Assembly (NCBI GenBank): GCA_026710865.1
Contig: JAPOQG010000221.1
Coordinates: 1 to 44,151 of the forward strand
DNA: 44,151 bases
Direction of reading: 5' to 3'
Origin: Acidimicrobiaceae bacterium
Lineage (GTDB): Bacteria; Actinomycetota; Acidimicrobiia; Acidimicrobiales; Aldehydirespiratoraceae
Shown piece by piece: positions 29,276-38,822 of the stretch (position 1 is its first letter; every line of letters starts with the position of its first letter). Both the position numbers and the translations under genes were made by a program. The notes beneath the pieces were generated by a model. That model saw nothing but the letters and a program-made list of their open reading frames with translations, was not told the origin of the DNA and did no database searches.

Positions 29276-29761
29276 GCCATCCGAACTCTCGCTGCGCCGG
29301 GCCACCAGGGCGACCGCCCACGCGGCCACGCCCTCGCCGCGGCCGAGGGCGCCCACGCCCTCGCTGCGTCGGGCCGTGACGTTGATCGGCGCGCCGGCTG
29401 CGGCACTGAGCCGGTCCTGCATGGCGTCGCGGTGGGGAGCGATCCGGGGAGCGTCGATCACGACGCTGCACGACACGTTGACGGGATCCCATCCGGCGTC
29501 GCGCACCGCATGAGCGGCCAGTCGAAGCAGCTCGATGCTGTCGGCTCCAGCCCAGGCCGGGTCGGTGTCGCTGAAGAGCTGCCCGATGTCTCCGAGCCCG
29601 GCGGCCGCCAACAACGCCTCGATGCAGGCGTGAGCGACGACGTCGGCGTCGGAATGTCCGTCGAGGCCCCGCTGACCCTCGAACCGGACACCGCCGAGAA
29701 CCAGCGACCGGTCCGGATCGTCGCTGTAGCGGTGGATGTCGAAGCCCTGGCCCACGCGCAT
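29249..29761 (-). CDS. ispF: 2-C-methyl-D-erythritol 2,4-cyclodiphosphate synthase (alternative start 29821)
   Basis: MRVGQGFDIHRYSDDPDRSLVLGGVRFEGQRGLDGHSDADVVAHACIEALL. Confidence 0.93.
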   Translation of the reverse strand: MRVGQGFDIHRYSDDPDRSLVLGGVRFEGQRGLDGHSDADVVAHACIEALLAAAGLGDIGQLFSDTDPAWAGADSIELLRLAAHAVRDAGWDPVNVSCSVVIDAPRIAPHRDAMQDRLSAAAGAPINVTARRSEGVGALGRGEGVAAWAVALVARRSESSDGVGAGERLR

Positions 29762-29768
29762 GCCATGG

Positions 29769-30533
29769 TCAGCCACGGTCGCCTCCGGCACGGCCGCAAC
29801 CGGCACGGCCGCCTCCGACACGGTCGCAACCGTCGCCGGCGCTCAACAGCACCTCGGCCACGGCAAGGTCGTGGGGTTCGGTGATCTTGAGGTTGAGGCT
29901 GTCGCCCGCAACCATCGTCACCGTCGCGCCGGCCGCCTCAACCAGGGTGGCGTCGTCGGTGGCGTCTGCTCCTGCGGCGTGCGCAGCCCGCAGCACATCG
30001 GCCCGGAAGGCCTGCGGCGTCTGCACGGCCACGAACTCGCTGCGGTCGGCGACACCGCCGCTGCGGCGCCGGATCGTGTCGGTCAGGTCGATCACGGGAA
30101 CGGCTGCGTCGGCGCCGTCTCGCACGGCCTGGATCACCCGCCTGAACACGCCGTCGCCGGCGAGCGGCCGGGCTCCGTCGTGAACCAGCACGATCCCGGC
30201 GTCGCCGGGAACACGGCTCAGACCGCATCTGACCGAGTCGGAGCGCAGCACCCCGCCGGCCACCACCACCACCTCGCCGCCGCATCCAGAGGGGACCGGA
30301 GACGGCGACCAGGCGTCGTCGCCGACGGTCCGGGCCTCCGGGAGTACGACCACCACCCCCTGGCAAGCGCGGGCGACCCCGTGCACAGCCCAGTCGATCA
30401 CGCACCGACCACCGAGCGGCTGGAACTGCTTGGCGCCCCCGAAACGGTTGCCCTCGCCGGCCGCCACCACAATCGCCCAGACACCGGTCCCCGCCGCGTC
30501 GTTTGGCTCATGATCAGTTGTGCTCACCGCCAC
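29769..30533 (-). CDS. ispD: 2-C-methyl-D-erythritol 4-phosphate cytidylyltransferase
   Basis: WAIVVAAGEGNRFGGAKQFQPLGG...VLVHDGARPLAGDGVF...VQTPQAFRADVL. Confidence 0.93.
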   Translation of the reverse strand: MAVSTTDHEPNDAAGTGVWAIVVAAGEGNRFGGAKQFQPLGGRCVIDWAVHGVARACQGVVVVLPEARTVGDDAWSPSPVPSGCGGEVVVVAGGVLRSDSVRCGLSRVPGDAGIVLVHDGARPLAGDGVFRRVIQAVRDGADAAVPVIDLTDTIRRRSGGVADRSEFVAVQTPQAFRADVLRAAHAAGADATDDATLVEAAGATVTMVAGDSLNLKITEPHDLAVAEVLLSAGDGCDRVGGGRAGCGRAGGDRG

Positions 30534-30550
30534 TAGTGTGGGCCGTTGCC

Positions 30551-31261
30551 ATGTCCGACACCACCCCCGCCATTTTCGAGGCTGCCATCGCGGCCTCTCC
30601 CGCCTCGCTGCGGGAGGCTCTGCGAGAGACGATTCTCTTCGCTGAGCTCGACGACGGGCAGCTGGATCACATCGCGGCCGCGGGCGTGGTGCAGTCGTTT
30701 CAGCGGGGCGTCGTCCTGTTCGAGGAGGGAGCCGAGCCCGGCGAGTGCTACCTGGTGCTGTCGGGACGGGTCGCTATCGCCCAAGAGTCCGGCGACGGGC
30801 GAAAGTCGCTGCTGGCGGTGCTCGGTCCCGGCGAGCTGTTCGGCGAGATGGGCTTCCTAGACGGGTCGAACCGCTCAGCTCAGGCTCGGGCCCTGGAGGA
30901 GTCGAGGGTCCTGATGGTCCCCTACGAGGAGTTGCGGCACCTGTACGAGAACACACCCTCGGCGCTGTGGAGCGCGGTCCAGCTCCTGGCCAGAAGGTTG
31001 CGGACCATGGACCAGGCACTGTCGGACACGGTGTTCCTCGATGTGATGGGCCGCACTGCCAAGCGCCTGCTCGACATGGCCGGCGACAGCGACGAGTTCG
31101 AGATGCCCCTCACCCAGGAGGAGTTGGCCGCGATGGTGGGCGCCAGCCGGGAGCGGGTCAACAAGGCCATCCACGCCTTCGTCAAGCTCGGCTGGATCAC
31201 CCACGACCACCGCAACTACAAGATCACCAACCGCCGCAACCTGGAGATCCGCGCCCGCTGA
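30551..31261 (+). CDS. Crp/Fnr-family transcriptional regulator
   Basis: GVVQSFQRGVVLFEEGAEPGECYLVLSGRVAIAQ...LTQEELAAMVGASRERVNKAIHAFVKLGWI. Confidence 0.93.
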   Translation: MSDTTPAIFEAAIAASPASLREALRETILFAELDDGQLDHIAAAGVVQSFQRGVVLFEEGAEPGECYLVLSGRVAIAQESGDGRKSLLAVLGPGELFGEMGFLDGSNRSAQARALEESRVLMVPYEELRHLYENTPSALWSAVQLLARRLRTMDQALSDTVFLDVMGRTAKRLLDMAGDSDEFEMPLTQEELAAMVGASRERVNKAIHAFVKLGWITHDHRNYKITNRRNLEIRAR

Positions 31262-31304
31262 CCGCAACACGAACATCGCCAGCTGACAGCCCGGAGGCAT
31301 TCCG

Positions 31305-33188
31305 ATGACCGATGCGAGCCAAGCCTCTCAACCAGAACTGTGGCCCGACGGCGGAGTCGGCGACCGGCATGCAGAGCAGGCTCAACACGCGGCCCAACCT
31401 GCCGTCGACATGGCGCCTCGCGGCGTCGACGACTCCAGCGACAAGCAAGCAGCGCTGTCCCGGATGGACCGTGCCGATGATCATGAGGCGAACCTCGACA
31501 GCGGGACCGAGGGCGGGCAAGTAGTGAGGGCTCAGGATCCTGAGCGCTCATCGCAGGTGGTTGCCGGCGTCAGACCCCGCGCCGTCGACGACACTGGACA
31601 TGAGCGCGCTGCGCGGGCACGGGGCTCAATGCTCTGGGCGGCCTACGGGGACGCACTCGGCTTCGTCAGCGAACTTGTGGACCGCAGGGGACTCGAACGG
31701 CGGACTCGGGGCGCGCCGCTCGATCACCTCATGGAGTGGAAGAGACGGATCGGCGGCAGGCGGGGCGTCGACGTGTCGCTTCCCGCCGGGTGCTGGTCCG
31801 ACGACACTCAGCTACGAATGGCCGTCAGCCGTTCGATCGGCGGCCACGGCTTCGACGTCGAGACGTTCGGCCGCGTCGAACTGCCCGTCTGGCTCTCGTA
31901 CGCGCTCGGCGGCGGCCGGGCCTCCAAGGCTGCGGCCAAGAACCTCGGGAAGCCATCGACCCTGTGGTACGCCAACACCTTCGCCGGCTGGGCGAAGGCT
32001 GGCGGCAACGGTGCGGCCATGCGCATCCACCCCCACGTCTGGGCCTCGCCGGACCTGGACGGAGGCTACATGCTCGATGTGATCGCGGACAGCGTCTGCA
32101 CCCACGGACACCCCCGGGCCATCGTCGGCGCCTGCTTCCATGCGGCAACCCTTGCCCACTGCCTAGGTACCGGCACGATTCCCGACTCCGACACATGCGT
32201 GGACATCGCCGACCATGTCGGCAACGCGCTCCATCTGATCAAGGATCACCCGACTCTGGGGCCGACATGGAGCGGCCTATGGGAGCGAGAGACCGGAGAA
32301 CGGCTCAGTGATGCTTGGCATCTCACCGTCGATGAACTGCGCGGCGCCATCAAGAACGCCGTAGACGGCGTAGAGGCCACCGACAGCCTCGACGCCACCT
32401 ACGCGGGGATCGTCAGCCGTCTAGGCCTGAGCGCCCGAGAGCAACAGGGCAGCGGGATCCTCACAACCGTCGCTGCCGCGGTGCTGGCAGCAACTGCGTC
32501 CAAAGCGCACGAGGGTGTGGTATCCGCGGCAAACGCCATCGGCACCGACACGGACACGATCGCCAGCATGGCCGGAGCCTTGCTAGGCGCCTGCGACGAA
32601 GCTGGGGACCCTCCTGAGCAACCCCTCGACAGCCCCTACCTCGAGAGCGAAGCCGATCGTCTAGTCGCGGTCTCAAGGGGAGAGCAAGCCGACGACCACT
32701 CCTACCCCGACCTCCTCACTTGGTCTGCACCCGCGACCCAGGCAGATGCCCTGGTGAGCGACAACGGCGACCTAGCGGTCGAAGGTCTTGGACCTGCAAA
32801 GCGGCTGCAAGAAGAAGCCATCTACACGGCCCGCCGGGACTTCGCCTGGGAATGGGTACGAACCAACTTCGGCCAGACGCTGCTGATCAAGCGCCGGCCC
32901 GAGGTCAGGCGGAGAGCCTCCCACAATGACCCGGCGCCACCAGCTGCTCCCGCGCGTAGGCCTCACTCCCGACGAGCACCGGAACATCGAAGTCGGGAGG
33001 ATGCAACCCCTGAGGCTCGCCGTCCCGAATCCGGCCGTCGAACGTTAGATCGGGCCGTCCTCGACGCGAGGAAGAAGATCTCCGATGATGCGGCCCTGGG
33101 ATCAATCGTGCGAGATGTCGCCCGCGAGGGATCACTCGGCGACCTTCTCAATTTCTTGAGGATCATTCGCGACGACTTGCGCCGTTAA
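31305..33188 (+). CDS. ADP-ribosylglycohydrolase-family protein with long N- and C-terminal extensions
   Basis: MLWAAYGDALGFVSELV...CWSDDTQLRMAVSRSIG...GNGAAMRIHPHVWA...AIGTDTDTIASMAGALLGA. Confidence 0.85.
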   Translation: MTDASQASQPELWPDGGVGDRHAEQAQHAAQPAVDMAPRGVDDSSDKQAALSRMDRADDHEANLDSGTEGGQVVRAQDPERSSQVVAGVRPRAVDDTGHERAARARGSMLWAAYGDALGFVSELVDRRGLERRTRGAPLDHLMEWKRRIGGRRGVDVSLPAGCWSDDTQLRMAVSRSIGGHGFDVETFGRVELPVWLSYALGGGRASKAAAKNLGKPSTLWYANTFAGWAKAGGNGAAMRIHPHVWASPDLDGGYMLDVIADSVCTHGHPRAIVGACFHAATLAHCLGTGTIPDSDTCVDIADHVGNALHLIKDHPTLGPTWSGLWERETGERLSDAWHLTVDELRGAIKNAVDGVEATDSLDATYAGIVSRLGLSAREQQGSGILTTVAAAVLAATASKAHEGVVSAANAIGTDTDTIASMAGALLGACDEAGDPPEQPLDSPYLESEADRLVAVSRGEQADDHSYPDLLTWSAPATQADALVSDNGDLAVEGLGPAKRLQEEAIYTARRDFAWEWVRTNFGQTLLIKRRPEVRRRASHNDPAPPAAPARRPHSRRAPEHRSREDATPEARRPESGRRTLDRAVLDARKKISDDAALGSIVRDVAREGSLGDLLNFLRIIRDDLRR

Positions 33189-33898
33189 GCAATCAAATCA
33201 GGCAGAACCTTTCCCGGCAGAACCTTCCCGCAGGGCCACACGGGCTGGATGACCGAGTCTCCCTTGTCGGCGCGCCGTGGACGCCCGGCGGCGAAGCTCG
33301 CCTACAAAACTATGTGACAGCCAACCTCATGTCAATACGCTTCTGACCATTCATACATGAGAGGAACCGGATCACCGCTACATCATCACCCACCGGCTCC
33401 CGGCGGGCGACACGATGATCTACTCAACGGCCACCCGTAAACCGCTGGCAGCACCTCGGCGCCGGGACCACCCGCTTCGTCCACGTCTCCGCCTCCGGCT
33501 AGCCCCCGGCAGGCCGTGACCTGCCGGCGGTGGTTGGCCACCTGACCGCGCCCGTTCCGCACGGCGCGTGCAACCGTGGAAGTGCTGCCGATGGTCAACC
33601 GGTGATCGTTGGGCAGACGCCGAGCCTCTCGCACGGACGCTGTGTCCACATTGCTGAGGCTCCGCGGCGCAGTGCTTGAACCCGACGCATCAACACACGC
33701 GAGTCGCCGTCATGCACTGAATGACTTGCGCCCTCACGACTAGTCGACTGTGAAGGGACCGGTCGTCAAGATATAGGCACGACCGCGATGCCGTCGGGGG
33801 CTCGGTGTCGAGGACCAGGCTGGCGAGCCGTTACGGGTGCACATCCGCCAGCGTGCGCGGAGACCGGGCTGCGGGCTTGCGGCGGGCTGTTTGCCGCT

Positions 33899-34249
33899 TC
33901 ATGGCGAGGTCCCTGTCACCGAGCGAACGATGTCGATCACCACCGTGACTAGCACCAGGCCGGACACAGCCAGAAAGGCGATGTTGATGGCCTGTAACCG
34001 CGCCGCGACCGCCGGGTCCGCGTCGTCGGTCGTGTCCTTCGGCAGGCGGATACCCCTCCACGGCGGTGTCCAGGGCACGGCGTCCGGCCACATGTAAGAG
34101 AAAATCCGCGAAGACAGCAGGCTGAACGGCATGAACAGCATGAAGCTGTAAAGGAGGTTGGCCCCCAGGACTGCTACAGCGGTCCAATAGGCTGCGATCG
34201 CGGCCCCATGTGCAACTAGGAACGTGACGATGGCATGCCGTCGTGTCAT
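33899..34249 (-). CDS. Small multi-TM protein, candidate partner/immunity protein
   Basis: MTRRHAIVTFLVAHGAAIAAYWTAVAVLGANLLYSFMLFMPF...INIAFLAVSGLVLVTVVIDIV; 14 nt after the 34263 gene. Confidence 0.6.
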   Translation of the reverse strand: MTRRHAIVTFLVAHGAAIAAYWTAVAVLGANLLYSFMLFMPFSLLSSRIFSYMWPDAVPWTPPWRGIRLPKDTTDDADPAVAARLQAINIAFLAVSGLVLVTVVIDIVRSVTGTSP

Positions 34250-34262
34250 GGCCCCGGCAACT

Positions 34263-35213
34263 CTATGTGCAACGGCTGCCGCTGTGCGCAGACATGGCCA
34301 AGGTGGTCTTGATCTTGAGGCACTGGCCCAGCGCTTTGACACTGCAAGCGAAGAGCGCCACGACCACCAACATCCCGGCAATCACGTTCCCGATCATGGT
34401 CAACGCCCAAAATGGAGCGCCTGCCATCATGTAGATCAGCGAGTTGTACGCGGCGTAGCAGATCATCCCCGTCTCGGCTACATCGAAGTAGATCGTGCCG
34501 GTAACCCACCCCCAGACGAACTCGGGGTCGGCGACGACCGGGTAGAGGGCCTCGTCGGCAGTAGCAACTGACTGAACGATGGTTCGGCCCTCAACCGTGT
34601 ACGAAGTCTCCACGACGGTGCCGTCGGCGGCGCGCGCCCACGGCGCTTTGAACGCCCCTATCGTGAACCCGTCGGCGTCGACGACATCGATCGATCCGTC
34701 GTCGTCGAGTTCGAGCGTCGCGCCGCCGGGCAGCGATACGTCGAATCTCAACTGATGCAGGCTCGTCACCGCCGCCAACTCGGCGGACACGGCAAACCCT
34801 GTTGAGTCGGTCTGGATCGTCAGGTCCACGCCGCCGGTGATGTCGTCTATGGTCGTGGTGCCGTCGGCGTTGCTCTTGCGCTCTCTGCCCGTCAGGCCGA
34901 CCATGTCGACGGCGACGGACAACCCTGCGAGGGTGCTAGAGACGGCCCGGGTACCGGTGCCGACGTTTGTTACGGGCCCGACGGTGGTCAAAGGCGACAG
35001 ATCAGGCGTCTCGGCCGGCGCCGATTCGTCGACGGTGCCGATGTCTTGGTCCATGGGCCCCGGGAGCAGGCCGTCGTCTGCGGCGGCAGGCGCCAAGCCT
35101 GTAGCCGCGACTGCGACCACGACGGCGACCAAGAAAATGATCTTGCCCTTGTATCTCAACCTGAGTCGACTTCGCTTGCCAGCCCGCAGGCCGTGCTTCG
35201 CTTGCTGTGCCAT
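34263..35213 (-). CDS. Secreted protein with YPVVADPEF-type motif and hydrophobic C-terminal segment
   Basis: Signal peptide KIIFLVAVVVAVAATGLAPAAADD; ALYPVVADPEFVWGWVTGTIYFDVAETGMICYAAYNSLIYMMAG...ALGQCLKIKTT. Confidence 0.7.
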   Translation of the reverse strand: MAQQAKHGLRAGKRSRLRLRYKGKIIFLVAVVVAVAATGLAPAAADDGLLPGPMDQDIGTVDESAPAETPDLSPLTTVGPVTNVGTGTRAVSSTLAGLSVAVDMVGLTGRERKSNADGTTTIDDITGGVDLTIQTDSTGFAVSAELAAVTSLHQLRFDVSLPGGATLELDDDGSIDVVDADGFTIGAFKAPWARAADGTVVETSYTVEGRTIVQSVATADEALYPVVADPEFVWGWVTGTIYFDVAETGMICYAAYNSLIYMMAGAPFWALTMIGNVIAGMLVVVALFACSVKALGQCLKIKTTLAMSAHSGSRCT

Positions 35214-35300
35214 ATGTCCTCCTTCGCGTGCGCCGAAGCCACTGTGACTCCGCTTGGTTGGCGTTGTGCGTGTGCACGTCCAGCGTGGGCGGCGTTGTGT

Positions 35301-35366
35301 GGGACATGTGTGTCAAGTTGTGAAGCGAATGTCCCAGATTGCTGGGACATGTGTGCCAACGTTGGC
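35301..35366. promoter_or_regulatory. Palindrome cluster in a divergent intergenic region
   Basis: ATGTCCCAG-ATTG-CTGGGACAT (35329-35350), GGGACATGTGTG at 35301 and 35344, perfect GCCAACGTTGGC (35355-35366). Confidence 0.7.
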
Positions 35367-35381
35367 GAACTCCACCGGTGG

Positions 35382-36119
35382 ATGCGACAGATCGGCCGAT
35401 ATGTTTCGGGTCCTGTGGCTGTTGCAGCGTCGAGCGGCGACGAGTTGACGAGGGCGCATCTGGCCTGCGGGCGCATCGTCGGCGGGGCGCGCGCCATCAC
35501 GGACGCCCACCGCTTCGGGGTGCCGGAGGGGCCTCACTACAGGCTGTGGGAAGCGGAGTACCACTCCGAGGCTGTGCGCGTCTATGGCGAGTCGCTGCCT
35601 GCTCCTTACCAGCGCGACATCGCCTCGTTGTTCCACCACAGCGCCGACACGATGGCCACACAGGCCATCCAGGCGGAGTTGGCCGAGGACTGGGTGATCG
35701 TCGCTGGCTACATGCGAAACGCGAGTGCCGCGATCATGGGCTGGCTCTCATCTGAGCGGGCTGGGGCGGCTACGCCGGACGTGGGTGAGTCGCCTGTGAT
35801 CGATGACCGCACCCCGATGGTGATCCGCTTCGACCGCTTGGCCGCGCTGGCCTCCCGCGAGGGAGCCTGCCGCCTTGAACGAGCCGCCGACGCGGTGCAG
35901 CGACATATGGGCGCACCGTCGATGCAGGCGCTCGACGACGCTCAGCAGCGGCTGCTCGAGGGGGTCGCGTCGGGTGCCGCGATCGTCGATCTGGCCGACG
36001 AGTTCGGCTACTCGCGAAGCTCCATGTACCGGGAGTTGTCCAAGCTGTGGAAGGCTCTCGGAGTGTCCGACCGAGGCGAGGCGATGCGCAAGGCCGCGGC
36101 CGAAGGCCTCCTCGACTGA
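35382..36119 (+). CDS. Transcriptional regulator with LuxR-like C-terminal HTH (start uncertain)
   Basis: LLEGVASGAAIVDLADEFGYSRSSMYRELSKLWKALGVSDRGEAMRKAAAEGLLD. Confidence 0.65.
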   Translation: MRQIGRYVSGPVAVAASSGDELTRAHLACGRIVGGARAITDAHRFGVPEGPHYRLWEAEYHSEAVRVYGESLPAPYQRDIASLFHHSADTMATQAIQAELAEDWVIVAGYMRNASAAIMGWLSSERAGAATPDVGESPVIDDRTPMVIRFDRLAALASREGACRLERAADAVQRHMGAPSMQALDDAQQRLLEGVASGAAIVDLADEFGYSRSSMYRELSKLWKALGVSDRGEAMRKAAAEGLLD

Positions 36120-36129
36120 TGGCCCGGCA

Positions 36130-36300
36130 GGCGCCAAGGCTTGAGCGCAGGCTTCAGCCACCGGTCGCTGATGAACAATGTGTCGACGAAGAGGGGCTCG
36201 ATAGAGGCGATCGTGGTGGCGTCGACCATTGCCAGCGTGTTCTTGCGGACCTCGCCGCCGACCACGATGACATCTCGGCGGGTCAGGGCTTGAGCGCGGT
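36130..36300 (-). pseudogene. Possible remnant of a DeoR-family C-terminal domain
   Basis: RRDVIVVGGEVRKNTLAMVDATTIASIEPLFVDTLFIS without HTH or flanking domain. Confidence 0.35.
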
Positions 36301-36719
36301 CAGCGGCAGACCGCGGTCTTGTCGTCGGTCTGGTAGCCGGGGCCCGAGGGCGGTCACGACGAAGAGGCGGGCGGGATCGCCGCGCCGGGTCGTGTCCACC
36401 CGGGAGCGGGCGGAGGGCAGCGACTGCATGGCCTTGGCTACGCCTCCAATTTTCGGAGAGATCACACACTCCATGATTCGAGAACTCTGAACTCCACGCC
36501 CGGTCGGAGCCTGGCAGTTCCGAACCTTGCCGGTCCGGCCGGGGGTCAGGGCTCGATCAGGCCCGTCGGCCGCGGCCCGTCATCACGGGCGTCTGCTAGT
36601 GTTCTGAGCCCTCAGGCCAATCAGCAACGAGGATGTGCGTCTAGTCGCATGGATGGCGGTGCAGCCCCAGCGGTCCTAAGTGGCAAGCAGCATGGCAGCG
36701 AGTGAGCCCTGTTCGCTGC

Positions 36720-38822
36720 CTACGAAGCCATACCGTTCGCTATCTGCTGGAGCGTCCGAGGCGGATCCGAGTCGTCCAGCAGAACCCAGTAGTCCCAACC
36801 GTCGGAGCGCTCATCGCCGTCGGCTCGTGCCGCTCGCAGCGGCGAGTCGTAGACGCGCCCGTCTAGCTCGATGAGGGCATCGGGCGTGATCTCGGCGATT
36901 GTGTTATCACGCTCCGGATTGGCAGGAATGAGCATGTTTCCCGCCTTGAGCACTCCGCTGGCGACCAGTTCACTGAGCGAGGGGGGCGTGGTCGCTTCCG
37001 GCTCGGCAGCGGCGCGGCTCGCTGTGATGGTGCTCGGCTTGTAGTGGGGGTCGGACAACCGTCGGAAGCCCTCTTCTGTGACTCGCGCCATGGTGTGTCG
37101 GCGCTTGTCGAGGAACTCTTCGTACTTCATGGATTCCCAACCGTCCGGCAGCGCGTGCCAGAACTGCTGGTTGATGAGCACCTCGCCGGTGAGTTTGCGG
37201 GCTGCGGCCAGTTCGGGCCAGTAGTCGCTTGGTGGCCGATCCCCGATGATCTTGTTGGTCGCTGAGTCCGTTGGGGCATAGTTGGCTACCTGATTGATGC
37301 TCCTCGTCGTCGTGATCTCCTCTCTCTTCAGGTGCGCCCTCGGGAACAAGTGATGCGTCTCCACGCCCGTGGCCGTGCCCGCGGAGGGGTCCATCCAGTC
37401 CCTCACCTTCTCGTTGATGGCGAACAGGTCTGCGTCGAGGACGTTGAGGGCGGCGACGTACGCCTTGTACGCGGGTGCTCCAGTAGTCGACGTGATGAAG
37501 TCGTCGGGCAGCCGTATCTCCCAGAAGTCTGGAGTGAGCACCGTTGCTATCACGCCGTCGACTATCGCGATGAAGTCTTGCGGGTTGGTTGACTTGCTGT
37601 CGTTGAAGCGAGCGAGGTCTTCCTCCATGGTGCTCTCGGGCGAGTTCGTGTAGCGGCCCGTGGTCTGTGCCATGAAGAACCACCTCGCCATGAGGCTGCT
37701 CAACGTCGCCTTGTCCACATTGAATCTTGTCGAGCCGATCAGCCACAGGGCGTAGGTGTAGATCACGGTGTTGTTGGACGTGATCATCTTCTTTGACCGA
37801 AAGCCGGCCTTCGCCAACACATGGAGGAAGCCGTCCCAGTGCGATGGCTTCAACACCTCGCTCTGCGCCGCCTTCAGGCGATCAAGCTCCCTGTCGCGCT
37901 GCTCCTCGTCGATACGCCTAGTCCGCTGGTCGCGTCCGCGCAGAGCGCTGTAGGCGTTCCGAAGGCGGGCGCGGCCCTGGCCGACCGCTACAACCGCTCT
38001 GAGCATTCTCCCCGGCTCCGGCTCGATGTAGTGGTTCTTCGGCGTCCACGAGACTTGCTCGCCGTCCTGCGCGGACGCAGTCTCGACAGTGAGCCTGGCG
38101 TGGCGCGAGAAGCGCTCCAGCGCTTCGCGGCCCTCGTCCCAGAAGACACTGAACCAGGTCAGGATGAAGTCCGCCTGGGTCAGGTTGACCCCCTCGGAGT
38201 TGATCCTCACGAACACGTCGGCGACCTGTTCCCGCTCGGCGTCGGGCTGAATCTCGACCACCGTGAACAGGTAGTCCCTGATGCCATGGAGTCGAACGAA
38301 TACGGCTTCGAGCTCCTCCTCGTCAGCCTCGCTGAGTTCATGCTCCTCTTGGTATCGGCCGATGAACGCCTTTCTTGCCTGGAACGGGCTCTTGAACACG
38401 GCGGAGATGTCTGGGATCCAGTCGCGGCTCTTCTTCAGCGCGGCGCTCTGCACCTCGAACTGCTCGGTGAACGGGTTGAACGCGATCTTGATGGCCGCAC
38501 TTCGGTAGTCGTCATCGACGACCGGCTCGCCTGTCATGACGGCGTACAGGCTCGTCAGGCGCTGCTGTCCGTCGACGATCTTGGCCGTCGCAGTCTTGGT
38601 CTTCACTTCCGAGCCGATCGTTCGACCGTCATCGCCAGCGGAGTTCCAGAACATCAATTCTCCAACCGGGTAGCCGCGATAGATCGAGTCCACCAGGTCG
38701 CGCACCTTGACCTTCTCCCACACGAAGGGCCGCTGGATGTCCGGCAGGCGCAAAGCGCCAGACTGCACCGCCGCAACAAGATCCTGCACCGTCCAGGGCA
38801 CGGGCTTGAACATGTCGCTCAT
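36720..38822 (-). CDS. DUF262 (GmrSD-like) + DUF1524/HNH + C-terminal RAMA-like domain; type IV restriction-like
   Basis: LPDIQRPFVWEKVKVRDLVDSIYRGYPVGELMFW, KIVDGQQRLTSLYAV, ETHHLFPRAHLKRE...NQVANYAPTDSATNKIIGDRPP, LSELVASGVLKAGNMLIPA...SDGWDYWVLL. Confidence 0.88.
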   Translation of the reverse strand: MSDMFKPVPWTVQDLVAAVQSGALRLPDIQRPFVWEKVKVRDLVDSIYRGYPVGELMFWNSAGDDGRTIGSEVKTKTATAKIVDGQQRLTSLYAVMTGEPVVDDDYRSAAIKIAFNPFTEQFEVQSAALKKSRDWIPDISAVFKSPFQARKAFIGRYQEEHELSEADEEELEAVFVRLHGIRDYLFTVVEIQPDAEREQVADVFVRINSEGVNLTQADFILTWFSVFWDEGREALERFSRHARLTVETASAQDGEQVSWTPKNHYIEPEPGRMLRAVVAVGQGRARLRNAYSALRGRDQRTRRIDEEQRDRELDRLKAAQSEVLKPSHWDGFLHVLAKAGFRSKKMITSNNTVIYTYALWLIGSTRFNVDKATLSSLMARWFFMAQTTGRYTNSPESTMEEDLARFNDSKSTNPQDFIAIVDGVIATVLTPDFWEIRLPDDFITSTTGAPAYKAYVAALNVLDADLFAINEKVRDWMDPSAGTATGVETHHLFPRAHLKREEITTTRSINQVANYAPTDSATNKIIGDRPPSDYWPELAAARKLTGEVLINQQFWHALPDGWESMKYEEFLDKRRHTMARVTEEGFRRLSDPHYKPSTITASRAAAEPEATTPPSLSELVASGVLKAGNMLIPANPERDNTIAEITPDALIELDGRVYDSPLRAARADGDERSDGWDYWVLLDDSDPPRTLQQIANGMAS

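Noticed and set aside
30530-30545. CACTAGTGTG between ispD and crp as another CTAGTGTYYYGAG end
   Set aside because: Matches only CTAGTGT; lacks YYYGAG and has no inverted partner nearby.
33190-33890. ~700-bp region with scattered short ORFs
   Set aside because: No convincing start, motif or homology by eye; probably degenerate sequence.
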